Part shown: piece after piece, positions 54,506 to 64,000 of the stretch
Position numbering within the stretch: position 1 is the first letter of the stretch
Layout: each line of letters starts with the position of its first letter
Assembly (NCBI GenBank): GCA_030847615.1
Contig: JAUMIR010000005.1
Coordinates: 83,920,492-83,984,491, forward strand
DNA: 64,000 nt
Origin: Gambelia wislizenii
Lineage: Eukaryota > Chordata > Lepidosauria > Squamata > Crotaphytidae
Direction: 5' to 3'
Notes under the pieces: generated by a model
The model's database searches: none
Told to the model about the DNA's origin: nothing
Seen by the model: only the letters and a program-made list of their open reading frames with translations
Made by a program: the position numbers and the translations under genes

Positions 54506-54863
54506 AAGGAGATTTTCATATGGGGAAATTATTCCCCGGGCAGAGCGGGACAGAAATGGGGCTGTTCTGGAAGCAGCGCTGCGTTTCGCACACCCCCTTC
54601 CCTCTCCCAATCTCCCATCATCCTCACTCAGTGCTCATTCCATTTCCCTCCCTCTAGGTTCAGTGATTTTTTATTAATGACAAACCCTCGTTAATAAAAA
54701 AATCGCGGAACCTAGTGGGAGGGAAATAGAACGAGCACAGAGTGAGGATGACAGGAGATCGGGATAGGGAAGGGTGTGTGCGAAATGCAGCGCTGCTTCC
54801 AGAACAGCCCCATTTCTATCCCAATCTCCCCTGGGAATAATTTTCCCATGTGAAAATCTCCTT
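54506..54863. mobile_element. Fold-back (long inverted repeat) element 2
   Basis: 358 bp made of two ~165-base arms. The left 'aaggagattttcatatggg' mirrors the right 'cccatgtgaaaatctcctt', and 'gctgttctggaagcagcgct' mirrors 'agcgctgcttccagaacagc'. The loop lies between 'tttttattaatg' and 'cgttaataaaaa', like the centre of element 1. Arms match at about 90% by eye, better than element 1. Non-coding; TSD not recognised. Confidence 0.88.
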
Positions 54864-55884
54864 CGGCACCTACCCAGTGTTTTCTGCAATAGCTACAGCT
54901 TCTGAACCAAGTTCAAGGGCACTCCCTCAAAAGGCCATTTGAATGTACCAATTTTGATGTTATCAGAACATCAATCACTGTGCTTAGGTTCTCATTGTTC
55001 AGGAATGGCCATAAGATTCAGCTGGTAGTAGACATCGTCTGTCACTATGGCCACTTAAGCCTCCATCGACAAAGATGACTCAAAAATCATCCTCAGTCTG
55101 TATCTGTATCTGTAGTGGGAGGACAAACCCATCTAAGAAAGGCAGATTAACTACATTTTCATATTCAGGAACCACTTACCTACAGGGTTTTTCTGTTTTT
55201 CTAGAATTCACTTTCAGTTGGTTAGGTCTTATACAGTCAACTATTACTTACAGTCCATGGTTACATACAGGCATCAGTTCAAGTCACAACTAGACATACT
55301 TGTTTGAGATAAGAATCAAAAGATAAAGTATCCTTGCCCCACATGTTAAAAAATATTGGATCCTGTGGTACCCAAAGTACATTAACAGAGGGATAAGAAC
55401 CAATGTCACCCTTTGGAACCACCTTACAGGTAGAAGCAGAACTATTTCAGTAAAGTGCTTCTTACTCCTGCTTCCCAGAGGTGGTTCTGGAGACATCATG
55501 GGTAATGGTTATCAAAAGCTGCTGAGACACTATGGAGAAGCAGCAGTGTTGTACTCTCCCATACATCAGGGCAACTAAAGGCCCATTTTGTCCCCCAACC
55601 AGTCTGAACCTGATGAAATGGGCAGATGTGCCATCAACAACCCTTTCAGGAGCATGTGATACCAAGAGTAGTAACTTATAATCACCTTTTAAAAGGCAAG
55701 CTCAACACCTTTCCATAAAGACACATTGACAACTATTTGGACAAATTTATCTTGACCTTGCACCTTCTATACACATACAGCTAGTTTAAATAAGTCAAGA
55801 TGGGAAAAAATCAAGAGGACACACAGTTGGCTTCTCTGCTGTGATATCTTGTCCATATTCTCAATCCAAGGAAGCTGTTTCAGA
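54864..55884. other. No gene; probable old repeat
   Basis: No domain-bearing frame. Some phrases (near 55020-55150 and 55560-55660) look like old LINE-associated sequence. Not classified. Confidence 0.4.
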
Positions 55885-56395
55885 CCTATAACAGTGCCTG
55901 TCAGCAGCAACAGACTGGACGAGAGTGAACAAACTGAAGCTTAATCCAGACAAGACAGATGTGCTCCTGGTCACCTGCAAGGCAGATCAGGGAATAAGGA
56001 CTGAAACTGTGCTGGGTGGGGTTACATTGTCTCTGAAAATACAGATTCATACTTTGGGCATATTCCTTGACTTATCTGTGAATTTTGATGCTCAGGATTT
56101 GGTGGTGGCCAGTAGTGCATTTGTACAATTAAAACTAGTGCTCCTACTGTGCCTGTTCCTTTTGACATCTGACTTGACCACAATGACTGATGTCTTAGTT
56201 ACCCTCCATGTGTAATGCATTCTACAGGGGCTGCCTTTGAAGAATGTTTGTAAAGCTCAGCCAGTCCAAAGATCTGCAGCCAGATTGTTAACAGGGAATT
56301 GATACAGATGCATATAACTCCTTTGTGACAGCAGCTTAACTAGCTGCCAATCTGTTTCCAGGCATAATTCAAAGTAAAATCTTCAGAGGTAGGAT
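55885..56395 (+). mobile_element. L2-type LINE fragment (post-RT region)
   Basis: An open frame (55925-56215) reads MNKLKLNPDKTDVLLVT, then HTLGIFLDLSVNFDAQ and SAFVQLKLV, the block that follows the YADD motif in L2 (compare LRLNPDKTEVL at 18.87 kb). 56200-56390 continues in other frames with remnants of the LDYCN...GLP, LQ.VQ..AARL and HWLP region ('gccagattgttaacaggg', 'ctgccaatctgtttccaggc'). Truncated at both ends and frameshifted. Confidence 0.85.
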
Positions 56396-57015
56396 GGGCT
56401 AGGAATATAATTTAGAATATGTATTATAAATTTTAAAAACAATCAATAAATTGTATTGATGAAAAACAGGATAGCATCTTCCTATTTTGGGGGGTGGGAT
56501 GGGGTAGGTAGGTAAGGCTGAAGAGGAAAGTGGATGCAATAAATATATATATACTCATAAACTTTTTCTTGAAGAGTTTTATTCACTTTATCACTGCAGA
56601 AAATGCAAGCATTTGCACTTCAGGTGTATATCTAATTTCTGATGATGTGATAAATGGTTTACAAAAATGTTTCGATTTGCTACTGAGGAGAGCAATAAAG
56701 AAGTGATTTTGCCAAGGAGAAATTATAAAACAGTTTCACAGAAGATGAGTTTTACCATTATCAATGACAGTGGTAGTAGCAGAACCTGTGTCTTTTTTCC
56801 CAAGGCTTGTAACAGCAATTACATCAGCAGCAACCGTGTAGCAGCTTGACCACTATTTTGCATTTCAACACAATATCCTAGGTCCTTATCATTGTTCTGA
56901 GGAATTATAGGAGGAAAATACCAACTAGATTCCTTTTTCTAAGTGAATATGAAGAAAGGGAAAGGTCTTCTCAGAAATTTTGGTCACCTCTACTCATCTC
57001 ACGTTTAACTCTCTA
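56396..57015. other. No gene
   Basis: No supported feature beyond short AT runs near 56540. Confidence 0.5.
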
Positions 57016-57609
57016 AGGGCACATCTACACCGCCACTTTAATCTAGGGCCAGTCCGGAGCATTATGCTCCAGACTGGCCCTGGAATCAACACAATGGTGA
57101 CCGCACTGACCTGGGGCAAATCCATGTCAGAGTCCAGATGGGCCAGATGGGACAACACAGCATCAGCCCAGCTGGCCCATCCCCTTGTTCCCGATGCCTG
57201 TAAGAGCCTAGCCAGCACTAGTGCTTCTGCTGAGGTCAGAACTGGGTGCCCAGACATGTGATCAATAAGGAGGGGCTTGTTTTACCCCCTCCTACAGACA
57301 GCCTGTTCTGACCTCTGCAGACGTGATGGTGCTGGCCAGGCTCTTGCTGGGAGCTGCTTGTCCGATGAGGTGGTGGCAGCAGTGGCTCTGAAAAAGATCC
57401 ATTCCCTTTCCTGTGCTGCTTTCATGCACTGCTTGAACCCAATCTAGCTGTCCAGACAGCAAAAGAACTGGAGGAAATCAGAGTTCCCTGCAGTTTCTCT
57501 TAAACTGGATTAGCGGTTTAATAAAGTAGATTCACTACCTGTGTCATCTGGACACATCACACCGGGTCTGGGGAGAGTAAAGTTTATTTCCTTAACATAA
57601 ACAAGCCCT
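57016..57609 (+). mobile_element. hAT-like non-autonomous element with internal stem-loop
   Basis: The left end 'agggcacatctacaccgcc' mirrors loosely the right end, which reads 'agggcttgtttatgtt' on the other strand. Inside, 'taagagcctagccagcacta' to 'ctgaggtcagaac' (57200-57242) is the inverted repeat of 'gttctgacctctgcagacgt' to 'ggccaggctcttgctgg' (57306-57352). Another near-palindrome, 'gccagtccggagcattatgc' with 'tccagactggccctgg', lies at 57048-57082. No 8-bp duplication was confirmed. Confidence 0.6.
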
Positions 57610-58924
57610 CAGACTCATTAAGGGCTAGGATTATATTTATTGTAAACACAATTATAATTCTACAGATCAGAGGTTTGTACAGTAAGATGAATTGAAAAGA
57701 AAGTGAAGCTTTGCATTTAAACTGCAGAAGGAGTTAATCCTAGTATTCCTTTCCCATGTTCCTCCTCCCTCAATTGTATATTAACCTGAATTTGTCCATA
57801 TTCCCCAAGTGGCATTTCTTACCTCTTACAAAGACACTCTTGGTATTAAGACATAATTTCCAGTTGCTCTGCTTCTGTTGTTCTTAATTCATAGAATGAA
57901 GCGAAAATAGCAATATTATTGTTGTTATATTTCTTATTTATGGGCACAAAAACATTCTTATTAGCTGTGGCTAATAATTCAGAGTTTATTGTATTTTAAA
58001 TTAATGTATTCATGTTTTTGTGACTTTTCAACAGGCAATAACTTCAGAACTTCTTTGTGAATATGTATTCTGCTGCAGGAAAATAACAGTAAGTGTTTCT
58101 GTTTGCTATAACTTTTTTTAAAAAAGATAATATCTCATATTTGTGACCACAGTTATTTGAATAAATTTTTTAAAGCAGCTATAACTACCTTGCTATGGAC
58201 TATCTTGTCATAACACTTAAAAATCATTTTTCTTCAGACCTTTAGTGGCTCAATTTTAAGGTCATTAACTGATAAAGTAGGGTGGCATGTTGGTTTCATT
58301 ATACAATCTTTTTATTATTATTATTTAAAATGCACTCAGTAAATGCTTGTAGCCTTTGTTCTCCCCTTCCTTAGCAGTGAAATGTTTAATTTCTGTTTAA
58401 AAGTAGGTAGGGAAATGCTAATGTTCTTACAAATATAATGTTGACTATTTCTCTTGCTTTTAGATAGCAACTTTGTGATGAAATGGATTCAAAGCTTGAG
58501 AGTAAAATTAAAATATAAATATAATTAGCTCTGTGGTTGCTAAAATAAGATACAGTATTGATTAAGACAAAAAGAGATTACAATTATTTACAGTGAAATG
58601 GCTGCTGCTAGAATATCATTGATAAGAGTCGCATCATTGATTTTAAGCAGAAGTGTTTATTGGCTTCAAGGGAAACTTCTACATAAAAATCCGTGGAATA
58701 GTAATGACCTCATCAAGTGAGGGAGAGGATTAGTTGTGGGGACAGGAAGAACAGCAACAGCTAAGGAAAAAAAATGTTCATTCCTTATTAACTGCATAAT
58801 AATTCAAGCTTTCATACATGACACTATACACTTTCAATATGAAATAGCCACTATATTTTCTCCCTTGCCATTTCTATCATAGAAATGTTAAACATGCACA
58901 ATATTCCTTAAACATACTGTCATG
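57610..58924. other. No gene; candidate conserved non-coding stretch
   Basis: 57880-58720 is AT-rich, free of recognisable repeats and has no coding frame. Motifs such as 'tattagctgtggctaataattc' type palindromic AT blocks (57960-57980) could be homeodomain-like sites. This is speculation from composition only. Confidence 0.35.
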
Positions 58925-59110
58925 GGATTAGAAGCTTGTCTACACTAGGGGCAAAAGTCCAAATGGACTCCCACCCTGCTGCCTCCACAGCCACCCTGCA
59001 GCTGCTCTGCTACCTGCTATCTGCTACCAGCCATGTGATCTGGGTGCCTTGTTTGGCACAGAGCAAGCAACCAGAGGTACACCAGAGGTTGAAGGGCCAT
59101 GGAGGGAAAA
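58925..59110 (+). mobile_element. hAT-like terminal remnant
   Basis: The start 'gaagcttgtctacactagg' resembles the TIRs of the elements at 57016 and 61318 ('gctcatctacactgg'). The following GC-rich 180 bases have no other match. Low-confidence remnant. Confidence 0.3.
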
Positions 59111-59200
59111 ACCTTCCATCCCACACTAGGAACTGACATCCAGGGAAATGCGGCATCTGCCAGGCACTGATCTGTCCTTGCTCTCCCCCCACTCCCCCAG

Positions 59201-59351
59201 ATCCAGGAAACTGATGCAGAACTTGAGCTTGGAAAAGCTTTTGCCATGGAGCTCGTGGAGGAGAAAGTGAGCCATCACACCTTCATTGTTCTGGGCCAGA
59301 AACTGGTTCAGACATTGATGGAAATGGTGGTGCTTGCCAGACAGAAGTCTG
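59201..59351 (+). other. Open frame behind a splice-acceptor-like tract
   Basis: A pyrimidine run 'ccttgctctccccccactc' ends in 'cccccag' at 59200. An open frame follows (IQETDAELELGKAFAMELVE, then HTFIVLGQKLVQTLMEMVVL) until the (CT)n at 59360. The helix-like composition and good acceptor could mark an exon. There is no convincing donor, I recognise no family, and chance is a strong alternative. Confidence 0.2.
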
Positions 59352-59356
59352 TAATA

Positions 59357-59359
<3 letters not shown>

Positions 59360-59440
<81 letters not shown>
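59360..59440. repeat. (CT)n(CA)n(GA)n compound microsatellite
   Basis: (CT)15 at 59360-59389, (CA)8 to about 59405, then (GA)n to 59440 with one 'aaag' interruption. The CT and GA arms are self-complementary with CA as the loop. Frames through it are artefacts. Confidence 0.95.
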
Positions 59441-61317
59441 TTTAATAGTAATATTTACAGCCTATCACCATCTTCCACATGTATTCTGAAACCCTGAACA
59501 CCCACTGCAGGGGGAGAGGAGGTGATTTGGAGTGGAGAAACATTAGGTGGAAAAGATCTATACCAGCCAGCCAACCAATTTTTCCCCATTTACTTTGGGA
59601 ATATTTATGTCTTGATACCACAGTCAACATGGCCAGTGTCTATGCTGGGAGGGAGCTGTGGGAGCTGATGTCCCAAAATACACATTTCCAGAATCAGCAA
59701 AAGGCTTTGCTGTCTGAATTGCTCGGTGGGTCACTCTACATTACTTTCAGCTATGTTCTGAATGGGTGGGATAAGTCTGAGAATCAAAAAAGGGCTAACA
59801 GATTTAAGTTTCTCTAAAAGGAAAAGCAAAGACTAGCAATTCTGACTGTTTGTGCTTGAAAGTACTTGTTTTGTGGATATCAGAGCTGTATACAATAGTT
59901 ATTATATTTCTTCTGTGGTTTTTTTTTCCCCCTTTCCAACTGGAGTAACATACTTTACAATGAGAAATTGCCCTTTATTTTATTGTTGTAAATGTTTAAA
60001 TGACTGCAGTTTACTGGATTGTGAAATTCAAATTGGAGGTTTTTATTCTGTGCTCTTCTGTATTCTAATCCTGTCTCCAGTGCTTGGAATTAATTTATTT
60101 TTCCACGTTTATCATAGTCTTGGCTTGACAAATGCTATACGGTTTCCTGCTGTTTTTGTTTCAATTTTTGTGTGCCCATAATATGCCAGAATGAGTAGTA
60201 GAATGTTTGCCCAGTCCTAAATCACTCTAGTTTTATTAGAGACAGATTTGGGAACTGCAAAACTGGGTAGCAGGGGAAAATGCTGTTCAGCTCTTGTGTC
60301 AATCTACATTAGCAATCTCTGTATTTTCTTTCCCTTCCCCCATTTTGAACTGAGATTCTAGCTGCTGTATACCATGTACATATTTGCATTGTATCAAGAT
60401 GAGCTTGTTGGTTTGTAAAGCTAAAATTGCCATACAAAGAGTTCTCTTTTTAAAACTTGAGGATTTGTATACTACTGCAGAAAGCAAAGCAGATTTCTTC
60501 TTATCTGTTTGTGTTCTTGAGCAGTGGCCAATGTTTTGCCACTGTATCCAGTGGTGTACTTCTTTTGTAATACCAATCAGGACCACTTGATTTCCCCCTC
60601 CCATGGCACCTCTCTCTGAGGCACAAAAACCCTGTTACATGTATGATTGCCAGATCAGAAATGTCCCAGGCCCTGAGATTTCCTAGTAAAAATCTGAGAC
60701 CTAGGGATAGCGTCTGAGGATGTCACAGGAGACAGGGCCTGGTGATGTCATGAAGCAAATTTATTATGTGTCAACGGCAGTTGTTGAGAGCATGCAAATA
60801 AAAGAGCATTCAAATAAAAACAAATCAGAGTCTAACAAGTGAGACATGGGGGTGAGGTGGGGGGTAAGGAAGAGAATTCTGGAGATTCTATAGCAGCCTC
60901 TCCAAAGCAGATTTCATCAGCGAAGGCCAATAGTACATGGGGAAGGAGGAGGATTTCTTACCAGGACATTGTTCTTGCCCTGAGATTCCTTCCCTTATCC
61001 TGTGGTTGTGAAAAGAGGGAACAGGCCCTGATACCTGGGAGCCATATATCTCCAGAGTTCTTTCCAGCTCTTTAGATGGATTTTCAAGTTGCATGGGAGG
61101 CAGGGCTGCAGACAGGGGGATTGCCTATTTTGGAAAAAAACAGTAGGAATGTCTACTGGAGCACCAATGTATCTACTGGCAAAACAGGGTTGTTTTTTAA
61201 GAAGTACACCTAGATAACTGCTGGGTTTGGCCAGGTAGAAAAATGTAGTTGTAAGGGATTGAATGAAAGCACAAAATGCAAAATAAATACATAAATAAAT
61301 AAGAAATTGCTGGAACT
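59441..61317. other. No gene
   Basis: No supported gene. 59626-59690 ('ggccagtgtctatgctggga' then 'gctgatgtcccaaaa') resembles the short palindromic MITE family. The frames of 100-112 codons here have no domain. Confidence 0.45.
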
Positions 61318-61775
61318 AAGAGCTCATCTACACTGGCCAAGATAATCCAGGGACAGCCCAAAGTATTCCGGCCGTGGGGCTGCCCTGGCTTCCCCCCATT
61401 ACTGCAGCACTCTGCACTGAGAACAGGCAGCTGCCTTCACATGTGTCCCACTGTATTGTCCATTGTGACCTCAGAAAATGCAATGCGTGCCAACAGCAGC
61501 AGCAGTGGTACCAGGCAATACAGTGGGGTGTGTATGAAGACAGCCACCCATTCTCAGCGAGGAGTGTTCTGGATTTTCCTGTAAAATCTGGAGTAAATCA
61601 GGAGTTTTTGAGAAGCATTTTAAGGGGTTTTTAAACCATTTTGGGGACTGAACTGGCTGAACATTATGAAGACAGTTCCATCCAGATTTGGAGTTTTTGG
61701 CCCAGCATCATCTGGACAGATCGCCTCCAGGACGGCCCTAAAATGTTTTAGTGGGCTCATGTAGACAAGCCCTAA
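61318..61775 (+). mobile_element. hAT-like non-autonomous element
   Basis: The left end 'agagctcatctacactgg' mirrors the right end, read on the other strand as 'agggcttgtctacatgagc'. 'ctaag' occurs just outside both ends (about 61315-61319 and 61771-61776) and may be a partial target duplication. The interior has a small inverted repeat 'cactgtattg'/'caatacagtg' (61450 and 61518) and (cag)n near 61494-61506. No transposase. Confidence 0.65.
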
Positions 61776-63087
61776 GGTTTGGGATGGTAGTGAGGAAAGC
61801 AGGAATATACATGAGATTATAAATAATTATCATAATTATATCAACAACTAAGAATGACTATCTGAGTTTTCCATCTAGTGAAAATAGAACCTTATATTGC
61901 AGGCACTTACTAGAATCTGAAAGAACGATATTCAGAATTCTACTTGTACACCCAGCTTCTTAAGCTTACTCTTTAGCTCTGCTCCTCGCAGCCTGTGAAG
62001 CAACACCCCTAAAGGGCAAGGTGCTCTTCTCCAGAGTACGAACAAATGAACTGCAATTGTCAAAAGTTAGCATTTTTAAAAAATGATGGCCCCCAAAATG
62101 TGCTGGCATACGTTTGGTATGCATAGCAAGCTCTTTGATCCTCAACTTATCATATATTTCAGTTGCATGAAGTATTTTAGTCTCAAGAGCACTCAGGAAC
62201 AGATTTTATATATGAGGTGGGATTTTATTAGGTCTGAGAACATCCACACTGTCAGAAGTATGTCTCTGAGGGGTATCTGTAAGGTGTCTGACAAGCCCCT
62301 TTTTTCCTTCATATAAGATACCTGATCTGATTATATATAATTTATTATATTTGACATATTTGATGTTTATATATAGCATATTACTTGATATTGATGTAAA
62401 GTGTCTTACCTCCTATCTTTCACTTTTGAAAATTGTGGTAGGGAAAGATGTCTTGTTTTTGCTACAACATAGTGTACTATGCAACATAATCTGCACAGTA
62501 TCTGGACAGCTCTTCTTAATCCATTACCAGTGCACAGCACAATGACACTCCCAAGCAGATGAACTGAATAAATCATTCTTTGCTGATTCCAGTCTGTAGT
62601 AACTTGCTCACAGCTCCTGAACTTGGATATCCATAATTTTTGTATTAATGTTCCAATACAGCTCGTGACTCAAGCAACCAAAAAATGTGAAAGAAAATAT
62701 TTTTAAAATATTACTTAAATATCTATTTAAATTTGAATTTCCATGTAGTTTTTTTTAAAGATCCATATCTTAATGTGGAAGTGGAATGAGCAGATAATGT
62801 GGAGTGGGGGGAAATCCCAACAGAAATTCATTATCATGCATTTCTCTGAAAGAATATCTGAAAGTAGTGTTGTTCTCTATCAAGCTGAATGAGAATTATA
62901 TATAAAAAAAAAGTGGGATTTTTTTTTCTGGTGCAGCAGCAGTATAAAGTGTATTTGTCCTTCATATGGTCAACAGTACTGTTTCTTTTTCTGTACTTTC
63001 TCCAGACCAGGAAGTAGTGAGTTGTTTATAAAGAGTTGTCTTGCTAGCTACTTACCTTTTCCCTGTAACAGCTATGGCTACAATTGC
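61776..63087. other. No gene
   Basis: AT-rich without a supported feature. Confidence 0.5.
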
Positions 63088-64000
63088 TGACCAACCGTGG
63101 GACCAGACACTGAGAATTGTGTTGAATAACTATTTTTATTTAACCTAGAACCTATTTAAACTATTTTGAAACTGGAAAAGAGCAAGAGCAGGATCACCTG
63201 AGGTAGGTGTCACTTCTTTACTTGCTCCTTAGCCTTCCCTTGGGCAAACCACTTGAGCCCCAAGGTCAGCCCAGTGACTGGTTGTTCCCCACCCAGAAGG
63301 CAGACTGGAGGAACCTGCCCCCAAGTTGTAGGACTTAATTGAGGGCAAAGCTCCCAGACCCATTCCAAGAGTAGTCTTCTTCCCCACCCCACCTCCCAGT
63401 ACCTAAAGAGGCAGTTCTAGAGCCCTCCTCTTCACCTAAAGAGTGCCAAGGTATTGCCTACCATGCCTACAAAGAAGCCTAGTGGGGACTTCCTGGGGCC
63501 TATTGGGCCTGTGAAGGCTGAAGAAGACCTAGCTGGCCTATAAATAGCCTGGGAAGGCCTACTGGGCCTTCTGAGGTCTGGTCAATCCTCACCACATAGC
63601 GTCTAGCGTCTATCCCTCAGATTTAATGGGACCTACAAGGCCTGTTAAGACCCAGATAGCAAGCCAGCCCACTGGGCCACAGCAAAGCTGAAATGGGCCT
63701 AACAAGCCAGACAGGGAGTGGCAAAACAATGTGTTAGTAAGCTCCCTGCCAAAAAATAAATGTTCCTCCTAAGACCCTTCTGGCCTAAATTCCCACACCT
63801 GGATCGCATAGTTGTAATGGCAATCTGCTAGCCAGCCACCCAATCCAGCCCTCCCCCTGCTCAAACCACAAGGCAGCAAGAAAAACTGCTGCTGGTCTGT
63901 TCTCCTCCAGTGAATGGGGGAGGAGAGAGCTTATGAACCCTCTAGCTCCCCCCCCCCCAATGCCTGGCATCATGGCACCCAGCTCCTGGCTCAGTCATCA
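63088..64000 (-). mobile_element. LTR-like repeat, copy 5, reaching the window edge
   Basis: It starts 'tgaccaaccgtgggaccaga' (minus-strand 3' end), followed by the family blocks 'cctagaacctatttaaact' and 'ggttgttcccc', 'cccttgggcaaacc' and 'cctcttcacctaaagag', in the same order as copies 2 and 3. 63480-63700 is a part not seen in the others, with degenerate 'ggcctantgggcct' phrases about 20-60 bases apart. The 5' end is unresolved and may lie beyond the window. Confidence 0.6.

Noticed and set aside
1..64000. CRISPR arrays, bacterial operons, riboswitches
   Set aside because: There are no regularly spaced short repeats and no dense coding or ribosome-binding sites. The repeat content is vertebrate.

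Overview
The window looks like vertebrate nuclear DNA from a squamate reptile, most likely a lizard. The evidence is the repeat content: tRNA-derived SINEs with a Bov-B-like tail, a 5S rRNA-derived SINE, CR1 and L2 LINEs with reptile-type 3' ends, short L1 tails, and a Neptune-type Penelope-like element. I found no host protein-coding gene, tRNA gene or rRNA gene that I would defend. Most open frames are below 120 codons, and the longer ones lie in transposons, antisense to repeats, or in low-complexity DNA. The window is best read as intergenic or deep intronic DNA.

Layout. At 0.2-9.4 kb: a Tigger-like MITE, a decayed Penelope-like element (1.49-5.16 kb) with recognisable N-terminal, reverse transcriptase and GIY-YIG endonuclease parts, a fold-back element, an LTR-like repeat, and a G-rich minisatellite beside a Helitron-like end. 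At 11.4-18.2 kb: a mosaic of hAT-like non-autonomous elements, a Tigger-like fragment and a CR1 piece. At 18.3-19.9 kb: a 5'-truncated L2 LINE with its YADD motif intact and one frameshift. At 20.7-27.3 kb: two LTR-like copies, three Tigger-like MITEs and a hAT-like relic. At 29.0-33.9 kb: two nested insertions, an L1 inside an L2 with a perfect 14-bp target-site duplication (TSD), and a hAT-like element carrying a CR1, two MITEs and a SINE inside an LTR-like repeat. At 36.2-42.9 kb: a Tigger-like MITE, a hAT element with one end triplicated, Helitron-like ends, a SINE with a perfect 11-bp TSD, an L1 probably inverted by twin priming, and another LTR-like copy. At 44.5-56.4 kb: two large Tigger-like elements with internal tandem repeats, an L1 tail, two copies of an unusual palindrome-plus-tail element, a CR1 tail next to the 5S SINE, a second fold-back element and two L2 fragments. 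At 57.0-64.0 kb: hAT-like elements, a (CT)(CA)(GA) tract and a final LTR-like copy.

The most interesting material is as follows. First, two ~230-240 bp insertions (46.8 and 51.9 kb) are near-perfect palindromes with a one-sided ~35-bp tail and 10-11 bp TSDs. Their arms carry hammerhead-ribozyme-like cores, so they look like short non-autonomous relatives of Penelope-like elements. Second, the Penelope relic carries a piece of its own N-terminal coding region copied between the polymerase and endonuclease domains. Third, at least five non-autonomous DNA elements have each grown internal blocks of about 85-130 bp. All boundaries were read by eye. Family names rest on motif recognition, not on a database search.
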